A stretch of 64,000 bases of DNA from Candidatus Hadersleviella danica (lineage in GTDB: Bacteria; Chloroflexota; Anaerolineae; Promineifilales; Promineifilaceae). This document shows positions 34,648 through 44,539 of the stretch, in pieces; positions within the stretch are counted from its first letter, which is position 1, and every line of letters begins with the position of its first letter. The DNA is taken from contig JADJSZ010000111.1 in assembly GCA_016711405.1 (NCBI GenBank), positions 7,454 through 71,453 on the forward strand. Reading direction: 5' to 3'. The notes beneath the pieces are model-generated. The model was not told the DNA's origin, ran no database searches, and saw only the letters and a list, made by a program, of their open reading frames with translations. Position numbers and translations under genes: made by a program.

Positions 34648-34809
34648 GAACAATAAAGCAAAGGGGGTTGGGCTTGTTTTCGCCCTGATTTTTGTCTAAA
34701 AACGTTAACTTATAACGAATTGGCTTCGTCACAGATAATTTGTCGTGGAGTATTCGGCCGAGGGAGCCGAACCATCTAACCCTTTTTTGAGCGCGAAGGA
34801 GTAGCAAAC

Positions 34810-37800
34810 ATGAATACGGGAAAAAGAGTTTTCGGGTTGAGTATTGCCTTGCTGTTGGGAGCCATCGGGGTGTTGGGGCTGAGGACGGCCGTCTCCCTTG
34901 CCACCACCCCCACCCACACCCCCGGCTCAGTCATCATCAGCGAAGTGGCATGGGGGGGCACGGCCGCCAGCACGGCCGACGAATGGATAGAACTCCACAA
35001 CCCCACCACCCAAACCATCTCACTGGCAGGCTGGACATTGCAAGGCGCAAACCTCAACATCGCCCTCAGCGGAAACATTCCCGCCGAGGGCTTTTTTTTA
35101 CTGGAGCGTACCGATGATGCCACCGTTAGCGACATACCCGCCGACCAAATTTACACGGGGGCACTGGGCAACGGGGGCGAAATACTCACTTTGCGCGATG
35201 ATGGGGCGCAAGTGATAGACACGGCCAACGGCGAAGGCGGCGGCTGGAACGGCGGGAGCGGAACCCCCACCTTTTTCTCGATGGAGCGCACCGCCCCCAC
35301 GGCCGCAGACTTGCCCGCCAACTGGCAAAGCAACGACGGCGTGACCCGCAACGGGCTAGATGCGAGTGGAAATCCACTCAACGGAACCCCGAAACAGCCC
35401 AATCGGGGTTGGGTATTTGTGCCGCCTGTGCCGTTGGCCGATGTGGGGGTTGCCAAAAGCGGCCCAGCGACGGCCGTGCCCAGCGATACCATCGCCTACG
35501 AACTGACTCTGAGCAACAACGGCCAAATTACGGCCGCCAACGTTCTCCTCACCGATACTTTGCCGACGAATATGGTTTATGTGGCCGATAATAGCGGTTG
35601 GATAGCCACCCAAACAGGCCAACAAATTAGCTGGGCGGTGGGGGATGTGCCCACGGCCACCCAGCACACCTTTTTCTTGACTGTCACTATTGGTGCGACG
35701 GCCACAGGGCACGCTGATTAACCAATTGGCGGCGAGCACCACAACCACCGAAACGAGCACGGCGAACAACAACGCCACCGCCCAAACGGTTATTTTCTCG
35801 GCCGATACGCCGCACATCCTCATTGATGCGGTGCTATACATGGGGCAAGACAAGGCCACCAGCCAAGGGGATGAAGCAGTACGGCTCATCAATGTGGGGG
35901 AAACCACGGCCGACCTGAGCGGCTGGGTTCTGAGCGATGGGGCGAGCAATGCCACCCTTCCTTTCACCACCGAACTGGCCAGCGGGGCCGCTATGTGGCT
36001 GGCCAAAGATGGGGCGGCATTCCAGCGGCAATTTGGCTATCCACCCGCTTTGGAACAAGAGGGAACCATCCCCGCTTTGCCCCAACTATTGGGCACATGG
36101 CCCGGCTACGCCGACACAGGCGATGAAGTTATCTTGCGAAATAGTGAGGGGGACGTGGTAGATGCGTTGGTTTACAAGGCGGGGGATGTTAATCAAGTGG
36201 GTTGGGCGGGCACGGCCGTTTTCCCCTACAGCGTAGGCGCGGAACGGGGGCAAATCCTCTTCCGCAAGCGGGATTGGGGCACGGGTGCGCCCATCCCCGA
36301 CACAAACACGGCCGCCGATTGGGCGCAAGACCCCGACGACCCGTGGGCGGGGCGGCGGGCGCAATACCCCGGCTGGCAGTTAGAGCCGTTTTTCTTCACC
36401 CATTGGGTCACGCCGACGGCCGTTTACACCCTTGGCATTACTCCCGACAATGGTTATGAGATGTTCAAGGCGCATATCTCGGCCGCGCAGGACGAAATCC
36501 TTATCGAAACGCATACTTTTGAGCATTGGGGCATTGCCCAAGATCTGCTATCAGCCCGCCAGCGCGGGGTGAGCGTGACTATTTTATTAGAAGGGGGGCC
36601 ACCGGGAGGCATGTCTGACCAGCAGAAATACCTTTGCCAACAATTGGAAGCGGCCGAGGGGCAATGTTGGTTCATGGTAAACGATGACCCCGCCGATGTT
36701 TACGACAGGTACACCTATTTGCACGCCAAGTTTATGCTGGTGGATGGGCAACAGGTGCTGATTGCCAGCGAGAACCTCAGCCCAAATAGTTTACCCGACG
36801 ATGACAAGAGCGATGGCACGCTCGGCCGTCGGGGAACCCTGCTGGCGACCAATGCGGCCGAGGTGGTGAGCTATGTGGCGGGGATTTGGGCGGCCGACTT
36901 TGCCCCCGCCCTGCACCACGACTTGCGCCGCTACGATGACACCTTCGCCCCGCCCCTTGGCTATGTGCCGATTACCACCACAGGCGGCACGACGGCCACT
37001 GTGCGCTACCCCGCGCCTTTGCTGGTCACGGCCGCGCTCCCGCTGGAACTAATCCATGCCCCCGAAAACGCGACGCGGCCCGATAGCGGCCTCTTTGGCT
37101 TGCTGGCACAGGCGGGCGCGGGCGATGAGGTGTTGGTGCAACAACTGAGCGAACGGATTGTGTGGGATGATGGGGCGAGTTTGCGCTTTGAGGCGTATGT
37201 GGCGGCGGCGCGGCGCGGGGCGACGGTGCGCCTCTTGCTGGATGGCTTCTTTGATGACCCAACAAGCCCCACCAGCAACCACGCCACTTGCATTGCCCTG
37301 CTGGCCATCGCCCAAGCGGAGGGGTTGGACGTGCAATGCCAGACGGGCAACCCGACGGGGTTGGGCATTCACAACAAAATGGTGTTGGTGCGGGTGGGCG
37401 GCCGTGGCTATGTGCATCTGGGGAGCCTAAATGGCACGGAAACATCGCACAAATTGAACCGCGAATTGGCCATTCAGGTGCAATCGGATGAGATGCACGC
37501 CTTTTTGGCGGAGATGTTCGGCCGTGATTGGCTCTATACCCAGCATTTGCCCCTCGTTTTGGGCGGTTATGTGCCCCCCGCAGGCTATTTGCTCATCAGC
37601 GAACTGCTTTACGACCCCATTGGCCCCGATGCGGATGAGTTTATCGAGCTGGCCAACCCCACCAGCTTGCCGCTGGATTTGGGTGGCTACAGTTTGAGCG
37701 ATGCGACGCTTATCACCGACTTCGCCGACTTGCGCCGCTTCCCTGCGGGCACGGTTCTGGCACCCAGCGAGGCGTTGGTGGTGGCCCAGCAAGCGACGGC

Positions 37801-38134
37801 GTTCCGCGCCAGCTATGGTTTTGACCCCGATTTTGAGGTGTTGGAGACGGATGCGGCCGTGCCGAACCTGATTGATGACCTCGGCTGGGGCGACCCCGCC
37901 ACTTTCCTCCAGTTTGGCAACAGCGGGGACATTATTTATCTGCGCGACGCGCAAGATAACGCGGTGGATGTGATTGCGTATGGGAATCGGGTGTATCCCG
38001 CCAGTGGGGTGTGTCCGTTGGTGTCGGCCAGTGGGCACAGTTTGCGGCGGCGGCCGTTTTGGCGGGATGTGAATGATTGCGGCCGTGACTTTGAGGATTG
38101 GCCTAGCCCTGATCCGGGCTTATTGCCCGACTAA
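34810..38134 (+). CDS. Secreted lamin-tail / DUF11 / phospholipase D protein (one indel)
   Basis: About 1108 residues after correction. Signal peptide (MNTGKRVFGLSIALLLGAIG, cut near 30), LTD1 (about 36-170; ISEVAWGGT), a DUF11 repeat (about 210-305), LTD2 (about 335-445; ILIDAVLYMGQD), a two-lobed PLD domain (about 540-910), then LTD3 (about 920-1100). The first HKD motif is complete (YLHAKFMLVDG); the second reads IHNKMVLVRVGG, without the usual Asp. The first frame stops at 35721; dropping one G from GGG at 35707-35709 continues it as GATATGTLINQ. Likely an extracellular phosphodiesterase or nuclease. SD AAGGAG before ATG. Its last 55 bases recur as orphan copies at 38993 and 42398. Confidence 0.88.
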
Positions 38135-38162
38135 ATGCCCTTTGCCCTTTCCCTCTTTTTCT

Positions 38163-38190
38163 CTTTGGCAATAAATTCTTATTGCCAAAG
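38163..38190. repeat. 12-bp hairpin, right flank of the LTD/PLD gene
   Basis: CTTTGGCAATAA, loop ATTC, TTATTGCCAAAG, then GGGCAAAAGGGCGATAAAGCAAAGGG. Compared with 34606-34647 the stem shows compensatory changes and the core is the reverse complement. A CCTCACCC/GGAGAGAG repeat follows at 38229-38264. Confidence 0.8.
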
Positions 38191-38336
38191 GGCAAAAGGG
38201 CGATAAAGCAAAGGGATGCTGAACAAAACCCTCACCCCAACCCTCTCCCACAAGGAGAGAGACCCCGCGGCCTAAAAGATGTGGGTAATAGAAAGTTGTC
38301 TAAAAGCCTTAACGGGAGGGGGTGGCGAGACGCAGG

Positions 38337-38885
38337 CTATTGGTCGGTTGGCCCCGCTTCCCAGCCAACGGCTTGGCTCCATTGGTCGGCCTTCTGCATA
38401 ATCTCCCAAATGAACGCTGTTTTGGCATCGGTATAGGCGTGGCGATTGTCGCGGTGCTGTGCCGCAAGCTGATATTTCAGCGTGGCATAGGCATGGGCAT
38501 CGTGGGGATGTTCGCGCAGGTAATCGCGGAAGAAGAGGGCGAATTGTTCGGCCCAACTGCCCGCGCGGCGCACATGGATGTGGGTGCGCGGCCGTTCAGG
38601 GGCTTCGCGGAAGTAGCGTTTGGTGCGTTCGGGGTTATCGGCGCGGAAAATGTAGCCGAGATTTTCCAGTGGGAGGCGATAAACGGCCGACGGCTCCAAG
38701 GCAACGACCGAAATTTGCACGTCGAGGATGGGTTTGGCATCCAAGCCGGGCACGGCCGTTGAGCCGATGTGGTCTATCCGCAGAGCATTTGCCCCTAATG
38801 CGCTTCGCAGGGTGCGGCCGAGGTGGGCAAAACTGTCTGGCCATTGTGGATTGTAGGGCACGATGACAACGGGGGATGGAATCAT
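38337..38885 (-). CDS. GrpB family (UPF0157) nucleotidyltransferase-like protein
   Basis: 182 residues from ATG 38885. VPYNPQWPDSFAHL, RIDHIGSTAVPGLDAKPILD (the GS..PG.. and D-x-D pattern of the nucleotidyltransferase-fold GrpB family) and THIHVRRAGS. Biochemical role unknown in the family. It lies between the LTD/PLD gene and the first orphan repeat copy, which begins 31 bases beyond its start, so it may be a cassette of the island. Confidence 0.9.
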   Translation of the reverse strand: MIPSPVVIVPYNPQWPDSFAHLGRTLRSALGANALRIDHIGSTAVPGLDAKPILDVQISVVALEPSAVYRLPLENLGYIFRADNPERTKRYFREAPERPRTHIHVRRAGSWAEQFALFFRDYLREHPHDAHAYATLKYQLAAQHRDNRHAYTDAKTAFIWEIMQKADQWSQAVGWEAGPTDQ

Positions 38886-38916
38886 GCCGCTCCTAGCGAT
38901 AGAAGTGCCGCTCAAC

Positions 38917-39045
38917 GATGTGATTAGACTGCAACTTGTGGGTTGTGGTGAGGGGACTGCCTCTGAAGGGGAGAGTGTCAAGATGGGAATAGGCGACCGT
39001 GATTTTGAAGATTAGTCCAGCCCCAATCTAGGCTTGTTACCTAAC
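38917..39045. repeat. Island repeat copy A
   Basis: Starts GATGTGATTAGACTGC (38917-38932), contains TGTCAAGATGGGAATAGGCG and ends with an orphan copy of the LTD/PLD gene 3' end (38993-39045; frame reads RDFED, stop). Shares all three blocks with copy B (41956-42450). Confidence 0.8.
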
Positions 39046-39102
39046 GTCGCACCGCGCTGGGGCGGCGGTCGAGCGACCAAGCATCGACCGCATACTTGCG
39101 CC

Positions 39103-40517
39103 CTACCTATACCATTCTGTTTTAATTGCCGCGATGTCCATGCTCTTCCACTCTTCCTTCCAAAGTTCCCAGTACGGAATATCATTCGACGAAGGCGCGG
39201 GATTACATTGAACGCTTGCGGCCTTCCTTCGCGATGCGCTCGATGGACGTCTTCGAAGAGCGGTACTTCGAGAGGTCGCTGTTCGGCACGTACTTGTGAG
39301 CCTCTTCGTAGACGAGGAGGATGGGCACGTCGTTGTTGACCTTCTCATTTGGATTCTTGGCACATCGCAAACGCTTATAGACATACCCGTACTCAAAGAT
39401 CAAGCGGGAAATGAGCGAGACTGTGATACTGAGCACTTCGAACGGTACGCCACTCAGGTCGATGACGGTAATGTTGGACTTATTTGCGGACGAGTATCCA
39501 AGGAGTGTCTGAAGCGTGTCCTCGAACGTCACCTCCCTAGCTTTTGTGCCAAGAAAGAAATCAAGCCGGCGGTCGTTGACTTTGTTTTCGAGTCTGCTGA
39601 TGAAATTGGTGAGCTTCCCGAAGAGGCTACCCTGTTTCGTGTCACCTCTTGCGCCAGGAACCATCTCCGTGTTCTTGCCTCTAGCATACTCAAGAACCGT
39701 AGCGATGTTGAATGGTAGCGGAGAATCAAGGTGAATCCGCTGCTTTTCATCGTCGGTTCCGTTGGACATCGCTCGGCGGTCTTGAATGATTGCCTCCTTG
39801 AAAACATTGCGCTGATTGTGGTCGTTGGCTTCTGTATCTAGGAAGAACTCTTCAAGTTCCTCTCCATTGAGCATCCAGTAGGGCAAGGCTAGGTTTGAGA
39901 TGTCGAGGAAGTTGGCATCTGGAAACGCGGATCGGTATTCGGAGTGAATGTCAAAGACAATCACGTGCGAGTTGTTGAGCGTGAAGTCGCCAGTTTTGCC
40001 TGCGACCGCCCTCTGAATGATGGTCGCAAGCGTGGGACTTACCAGAACCGGTGGATCCCACGATGGCGATGTGTTTGTTGAAGAACTTATTGCCGTTAAC
40101 CGGTACTTGGATGCTGGGATTCGATGAAAGTGTGGAGAAACAGAAAATCTCTTCGAAATTCACCGAGCCTGAATAGATACTCTTAATGTCTTCAATCGTC
40201 GCCGGTTTGACATCCTTTGGCGGGATCGCCAGCGAGTCACCGCCGCGCTCGAACTTGCCATCCCGCAGAACACCAAGCGGGAAGGCCTCGATGATGTGAT
40301 TTCGCATGCCATCGTCCCGGACCACAATCTCGAAGTTCTCGATGATGGCGATGAGAACCGCATTCTCGTTATCACCGATTCGGACATACGAGCCGACGCG
40401 AAGGGATTCCCCAACAAGTTTGAAGTCGTCCAGTTTATCGACGACGATGCGGACCTTGTCTGGAAAGACTGCGACTACTTGGGCGTTGAGATCGTCTGCG
40501 GTTGTTTCGTCTGCCAT
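39103..40517 (-). pseudogene. herA: HerA-like DNA translocase ATPase, frameshifted and internally deleted
   Basis: Starts MADETTADDLNAQVVAVFPD with an N-terminal HAS-barrel, then Walker A. As given the frame breaks in GSTGSGKSHACD; removing one base from GGG at 40033-40035 gives GSTGSGKSTLATIIQRA and continues into VIVFDIHSEYRSAF and, near the end, Walker B (ILLVYEEAHKYVP) and TSIERIAKEGRK. There the usual last 120-150 residues (arginine finger, YGV..ASQRP region) are missing; only the family tail (NPAPSSNDIPYWELWKEEW) follows in another frame to 39103. So one probable sequence error and one real deletion. HerA ATPases pump DNA and pair with nucleases in repair and phage defence. It lies 17 bases after the nuclease gene 40535-41749. 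Confidence 0.85.
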
Positions 40518-40534
40518 TTGCGACTCCGACTTGG

Positions 40535-41749
40535 TTAAATGATTTCCTTGATATCTGTGAGTTTTTCCACTTGAATCTTGACATGCTTGACAGCCACATT
40601 TGCAGGGTCAAAGTAGCTTTGTCCCAAGTGGAATTGGTAGACCTGTCGGGTTTTCCTGACCTCAACCACTGTTGCCTCTAGGTCAGCTATGGAGTTCAGC
40701 ACTTTCAACTTAACCCCATTGTTGTGCGTAGCGGGTCGAGTAATCGACTTCACGTTGAAGTCGGCACCAGAAAAGTCATAGCCGTCGATAAAACCGAATT
40801 CCTCGGCCGCTAGCTCCTTCTTTAGAACCACTAATTCGTCAGCGGGGATACCATGAACGTAGACATAGGGGCAGAACGACGAGTTCCCGTCGCGTTTGGT
40901 GGTCTTTGACCACTTCTTAGAAATCGTGTGCAACAGGTCTTTGATATCACTCCAGACGAGCGTCCTAGGGTTAACTTCGACGAGGAAGAAGCGCTCAAAC
41001 GGCGACTGGTTGAGGTCAGCGAAGTACTCCTTGCGCAGTGCCGCAAAGTGGGCTTTCTTACCTTTCTTTCGCACGAACCATTCGTTGAACAATACACTTG
41101 ACGTGTCTGATTGCTCCAAGAACGCCTTTTTGGTGATGGTTCGTTTGTCTGCCTGCGGCTCGATCGAAAGCCCGCGCATCAACGCAAGGGCGTTGTTGTA
41201 GTGGAAATACTCCGCCATGAACGGTGTGCAATTGTACGCGGTCTGCAACTGCTGGATGACCTCTGCGAATTGATCCTCGAAGCTCGACGCGTTGATGTTA
41301 ATGTCAAAAACTGACAGAAACTCGTTAAGGTCGGCGTCGCTGAGACCGAGTTCCTCATGGTAGCAACGCTCGACCTTCTTCTCTTTGTAGGTCAGGAAGT
41401 GCTGTTTCAGAAACGCGACATCTATCGGTAGCGTCAACTTGTCTTGCCCGGCGCGGTAGTGGCCGCGGAGGGAGTACCTGACAATCGGTTTCGCCCTAGC
41501 CTTGAGATCTTTAAAATGACTTAACATGTACATGACGGCTGGCTTGATGACCGAGTGGTTGTACTCCGTGCCCGCGTAGTACTTGCATTGCACGGCTGTA
41601 ACTTCTGTTGCAGTGCGAATGTCGACATCTTCGATGCACTCGATGGCAATCGATTGGTCAGAATCGTGCAACTGGAGCACACTCAGTATCGAGTAGTCGA
41701 ACTGATAAAAGTATCCGCGTATCGTGTCAACGGCGCTACGATTTGTCAT
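40535..41749 (-). CDS. DUF4297/Cap4-like nuclease partner of HerA (putative anti-phage)
   Basis: 404 residues. The N-terminal 110 residues look like a PD-(D/E)xK nuclease of the DUF4297/Cap4 group: IRGYFYQFDYSILSVLQL, then IECIEDVDI and AVQCKYYAGTEY (acidic residue, then Q-x-K). The remaining 290 residues are helical/mixed and unfamiliar; they may sense or oligomerise. The gene is directly followed by herA. DUF4297-HerA is a known two-gene phage-defence system in which HerA and the nuclease form one complex. An alternative is a component of an ABC-three-component system. Frame intact. Codon use and near-absence of CGGCCG differ from the host background. Confidence 0.72.
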   Translation of the reverse strand: MTNRSAVDTIRGYFYQFDYSILSVLQLHDSDQSIAIECIEDVDIRTATEVTAVQCKYYAGTEYNHSVIKPAVMYMLSHFKDLKARAKPIVRYSLRGHYRAGQDKLTLPIDVAFLKQHFLTYKEKKVERCYHEELGLSDADLNEFLSVFDININASSFEDQFAEVIQQLQTAYNCTPFMAEYFHYNNALALMRGLSIEPQADKRTITKKAFLEQSDTSSVLFNEWFVRKKGKKAHFAALRKEYFADLNQSPFERFFLVEVNPRTLVWSDIKDLLHTISKKWSKTTKRDGNSSFCPYVYVHGIPADELVVLKKELAAEEFGFIDGYDFSGADFNVKSITRPATHNNGVKLKVLNSIADLEATVVEVRKTRQVYQFHLGQSYFDPANVAVKHVKIQVEKLTDIKEII

Positions 41750-41814
41750 GTACGCCTCGCCAACAGAGCACCGTGGAACCGTAGTAGCTCAGTGAAGGCT
41801 TGCCACTTACTCAT
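41746..41814 (-). CDS. 22-codon frame coupled to the nuclease gene
   Basis: MSKWQAFTELLRFHGALLARRT; its TGA overlaps the nuclease ATG (ATGA), a classic translational-coupling layout. An in-frame ATG further up gives 41 residues. Could be a leader peptide or the remnant C-terminus of a lost first gene. RBS weak. Confidence 0.35.
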   Translation of the reverse strand: MSKWQAFTELLRFHGALLARRT

Positions 41815-41955
41815 ATCAATACCCTGCTGAGTCGGCGTTGGGCATGAGGTGACGCAAAAACGATATGCCATATCTATTGAGTGCTCTCCGGTATTGCATC
41901 TTGAAGTTTGATATCCATAATCATAGCCTTAGGGTCTTGGCTGTTTAAACCTAAC

Positions 41956-42450
41956 TATGTGATTAGACTGCAAGTTGTTGAATAATGTTCCAAATAAACG
42001 GTTTAGGCTATGCAGTCTATTCCCAGTCATGCCAATGTACACGGCGCAAAAACTTGCGGAATTGCAGTCTAAACCGCTAACAAGGGGACATAGCCTGCAA
42101 AGCCTGAGCGAAGGTAAACACCTAATACGCATCTGCATTGTGGTAGGAATGTGTGGCAACTACCTCTGATAGGCAGAGTTTAGCAGGTGGGAAGGAATCG
42201 TCAAGATAGGAATCGGCGGCCATCATAACGAGACCATTTGAAGTCCAACCAGAACCATTTGAACTCCAATCTAGGCAAATTGAAACTCAATCCCAAGGGA
42301 AAGAGCTTTGCCTGCAAGCTGTGGGGGAGTGGGGAGGAGGTTCCCACCAAATTGGCTCTGGTGGGAGGGGGTAGTTGAAGGAGGAGAGAGGAGTAAACGG
42401 CCGTGATTTTGAAGACTGGCACACCCCCAATCCCGCCTTGTCACCCTAAC
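41956..42450. repeat. Island repeat copy B
   Basis: Starts TATGTGATTAGACTGC (41956-41971); TGCAGTCTA inverted twice (42011-42019, 42064-42072); GAGTTTAGCAGGTGGG (about 42177); AGAACCATTTGAACTCC; ends with a second orphan copy of the LTD/PLD gene 3' end (42398-42450; reads GRDFEDWHTPNPALSP, stop). The gap 41815-41955 and 42451-42610 holds no credible gene; the latter turns AT-rich towards the RM genes. Confidence 0.8.
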
Positions 42451-42610
42451 ATTAAGCTCACCTGCTAGTTTTGATTAATCCCTTTATGCAATTTTCGGGC
42501 AAGATTTAGCCTGACTAATTTCTTTTCTAGTTCTCGCTCCAAAAGTTGCCCAGTCTGCGTGGAACGCTTGGTTAGGTATTTTTGTCCAAGGCAAATTTAG
42601 AGTATTTCGA

Positions 42611-43213
42611 TTACTTTTGAAAACTGAATGACCTCAATTTTTTCTGGCTTGATAAAGTATAATTTTTCAAACTTTTAATTAACTCATCAAATTCTGCTGT
42701 TGTCGCAACAATAATTTCATCTATGCCTAATAAATCGCCATTTTTTATTTTAGCAACGACTTTTGCTTCTGATTTGCTAAGTGTAAGAAGATAAGACTTT
42801 GATTTTCTATGTACATATTTTAAAGAAATGGCTTCTAAATCAGCCTGTTTATAGCGTTCTCGCAAAGATGTTTTAGCCGATATTGAAATTGGCCCACATT
42901 CAGTTGAATATAAGATGAAATCAAAAAACACATTGGGCACAAAAACTACTTTGGCTTGAACGTAAATAGGACTCAATCCATTCAACAACATTGCTGTCGC
43001 TAAAATAGCTTCAAAAACCCCACCATTAAGTGAGTTGGATTTCTGTGGGTAAGATTCATATTTAGCCCACATAGCATTAACAAATTCAGATGGAATACTG
43101 AAATCATTAATTGAAACATTATCTAAAAGAAATGCAAAAACTTCAGCGTCTTTATTACCTAATGTAACAACACCCACGCGAGTTAAAAAATCAAGATGAT
43201 TTTGATTATCCAT
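42611..43213 (-). CDS. Type II restriction endonuclease (putative)
   Basis: 200 residues, AT-rich. The centre reads FFDFILYSTECGPISISAKTS, a PD-(D/E)xK core: Asp of FFDF, then S-A-K at beta-3, followed by SLRERYKQADLEA, a stretch I recall from several type II enzymes. Its ATG at 43213 overlaps the end of the cytosine methyltransferase gene (ATGGATAA), as expected for an M-R pair. Target sequence not predictable. No break in frame. Confidence 0.75.
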   Translation of the reverse strand: MDNQNHLDFLTRVGVVTLGNKDAEVFAFLLDNVSINDFSIPSEFVNAMWAKYESYPQKSNSLNGGVFEAILATAMLLNGLSPIYVQAKVVFVPNVFFDFILYSTECGPISISAKTSLRERYKQADLEAISLKYVHRKSKSYLLTLSKSEAKVVAKIKNGDLLGIDEIIVATTAEFDELIKSLKNYTLSSQKKLRSFSFQK

Positions 43214-44041
43214 TTAATTTTTCCTTCATTTTAACGTAAAAAGATTCTATCGCATCAACAGAAACAGAATTTCCTAATTGCTTCATTGCCTCAACTTCTG
43301 AAACAGGAAATATAAATTCTGAAGGAAAACCCTTGCATTAACTTGCCTTCTTCAGATGTAATTCGCTTAATAACACCATCAACCAAATAATGCTCCCAAT
43401 TTCTTCGATCATCAATTTTGGAGCCCCTACCACCTACCCTCAAGGTGAAACCAATATCTTTCGTGCAATTTCCATTAAAAATATCACTCATTGTAAATTT
43501 CAATGGCTTCTTCGCAGGTCTCTCTATTTGTATTTTAGGATCGGAAAAACCAATCATAAACAATCGAGGTCTATTTTGAGGCAAGTCATAATCACTCGAT
43601 TTTACTATAAAGCTTTGAAATGAATATCAATAGCTTCTAGGTTCTCTCGGATAATCCTAAATGTCTTACCATTGTCATGTTTTCCAATCCCCTGACATTC
43701 TCTAAAAAATATGCACGCGGTTTTTTTTCAATTAAAATTCTCAAAATATCAAAAAACAATGTCCCACGTACATCGTCAAATCCTTTTTTAAAACCTGCGT
43801 GAGAAAATGGTTGGCAAGGGAATCCTGCACATAAAACATCATGATCTGGAACTAAAGATGCATCAATTTTAGTTATATCACCATGAACCATATTGGCTGA
43901 AACATTATGGTTTGCAATATAAGTTTTTACCGCATTATCATTGATTTCCGATACAAATACACACTTTGCATCATTTCTTGTTAGCGCAAGATGAAACCCC
44001 CCAATTCCAGCAAATAAGTCAATAAATTTTAATGCAGACAC
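43206..44041 (-). CDS. DNA (cytosine-5-)-methyltransferase with three indels
   Basis: C5-methyltransferase of about 278 residues if corrected, compact for the family. Motif I FIDLFAGIGGFHLAL, motif IV CAGFPCQPFSHAG (catalytic Cys), motif VI ENVRGL, motif VIII QNRPRLFMIGF, target-recognition region TLRVGGRGSKIDDRRNWE, motif X KQLGNSVSVDA. Three single-base shifts: a base missing near 43679, an A missing at 43609-43611, an extra A at 43326-43329. Either sequence errors or a decaying gene; without a working methylase the intact restriction gene would be harmful, which favours errors. Start is GTG 44041 with AAGGA upstream. AT-rich, overlaps the endonuclease start by eight bases. Confidence 0.85.
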
Positions 44042-44136
44042 AATTGAATTCCTTTTTGCAAATATAGAAAAAACGGCTCATTTGTGCAGTTCAAACAATT
44101 TTTCATTTCAATAAAATAGTTGATGTAGGGCAAAGC

Positions 44137-44460
44137 TATGTTATTAGATTGCGGATTGTCGGATAATGTGCAAAATAAGCGGTTTAGGTTGTGCAGTCTA
44201 AATACAGCCATCCCCGTATAACTTGTGGGTAAAACCTGCCATATTGCAGTTCCAAGTACAGTATTGCTACTGTCCATGCGGGGGAGAGTTTAGCAGGTGG
44301 GCAGGAAGTGTCAAGATGGAAATAGGCGTTCTGGGATAACAGAACCATTTGAACTCCAATCTAGGCAGATTGAAGCTTAATCCGCAGAAAAGAGCTTTGC
44401 CTGCAAGCTTTGGGAAGAGGTGGAGAGAAGGCTCCCTCCAAATTGGCTTTGGCGGGGGTG
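44137..44460. repeat. Island repeat copy C
   Basis: Starts TATGTTATTAGATTGC (44137-44152); GCGGTTTAGG...GTGCAGTCTAAA; GAGTTTAGCAGGTGGG; AGAACCATTTGAACTCC and AGAGCTTTGCCTGCAAGC, all matching copy B in order. It lacks the LTD gene 3' end. CGGCCG becomes frequent again right after it (44468). Confidence 0.8.
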
Positions 44461-44539
44461 TTTGTCGGCCGTTGCCTGTGCTTGCGCTCGCATCACAAAC
44501 CCCAGCGGCCGTTGGGGGGCGGGGTTTGGTGCGGCCGTG

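Noticed and set aside
34700..34809. Cyclic-di-GMP or other known riboswitch before the LTD/PLD gene
   Set aside because: Stems are present, but none of the conserved GEMM motifs could be matched by eye.
42201..42422. Small protein in island copy B with FKWFWLDFKWS repeats
   Set aside because: Arises from the degenerate 21-bp repeats; no RBS, and frame is not kept in copy C.
38917..44460. Complete integron attC sites or a transposon with transposase
   Set aside because: Only half-site resemblance was found; no integrase or transposase gene is in the window.
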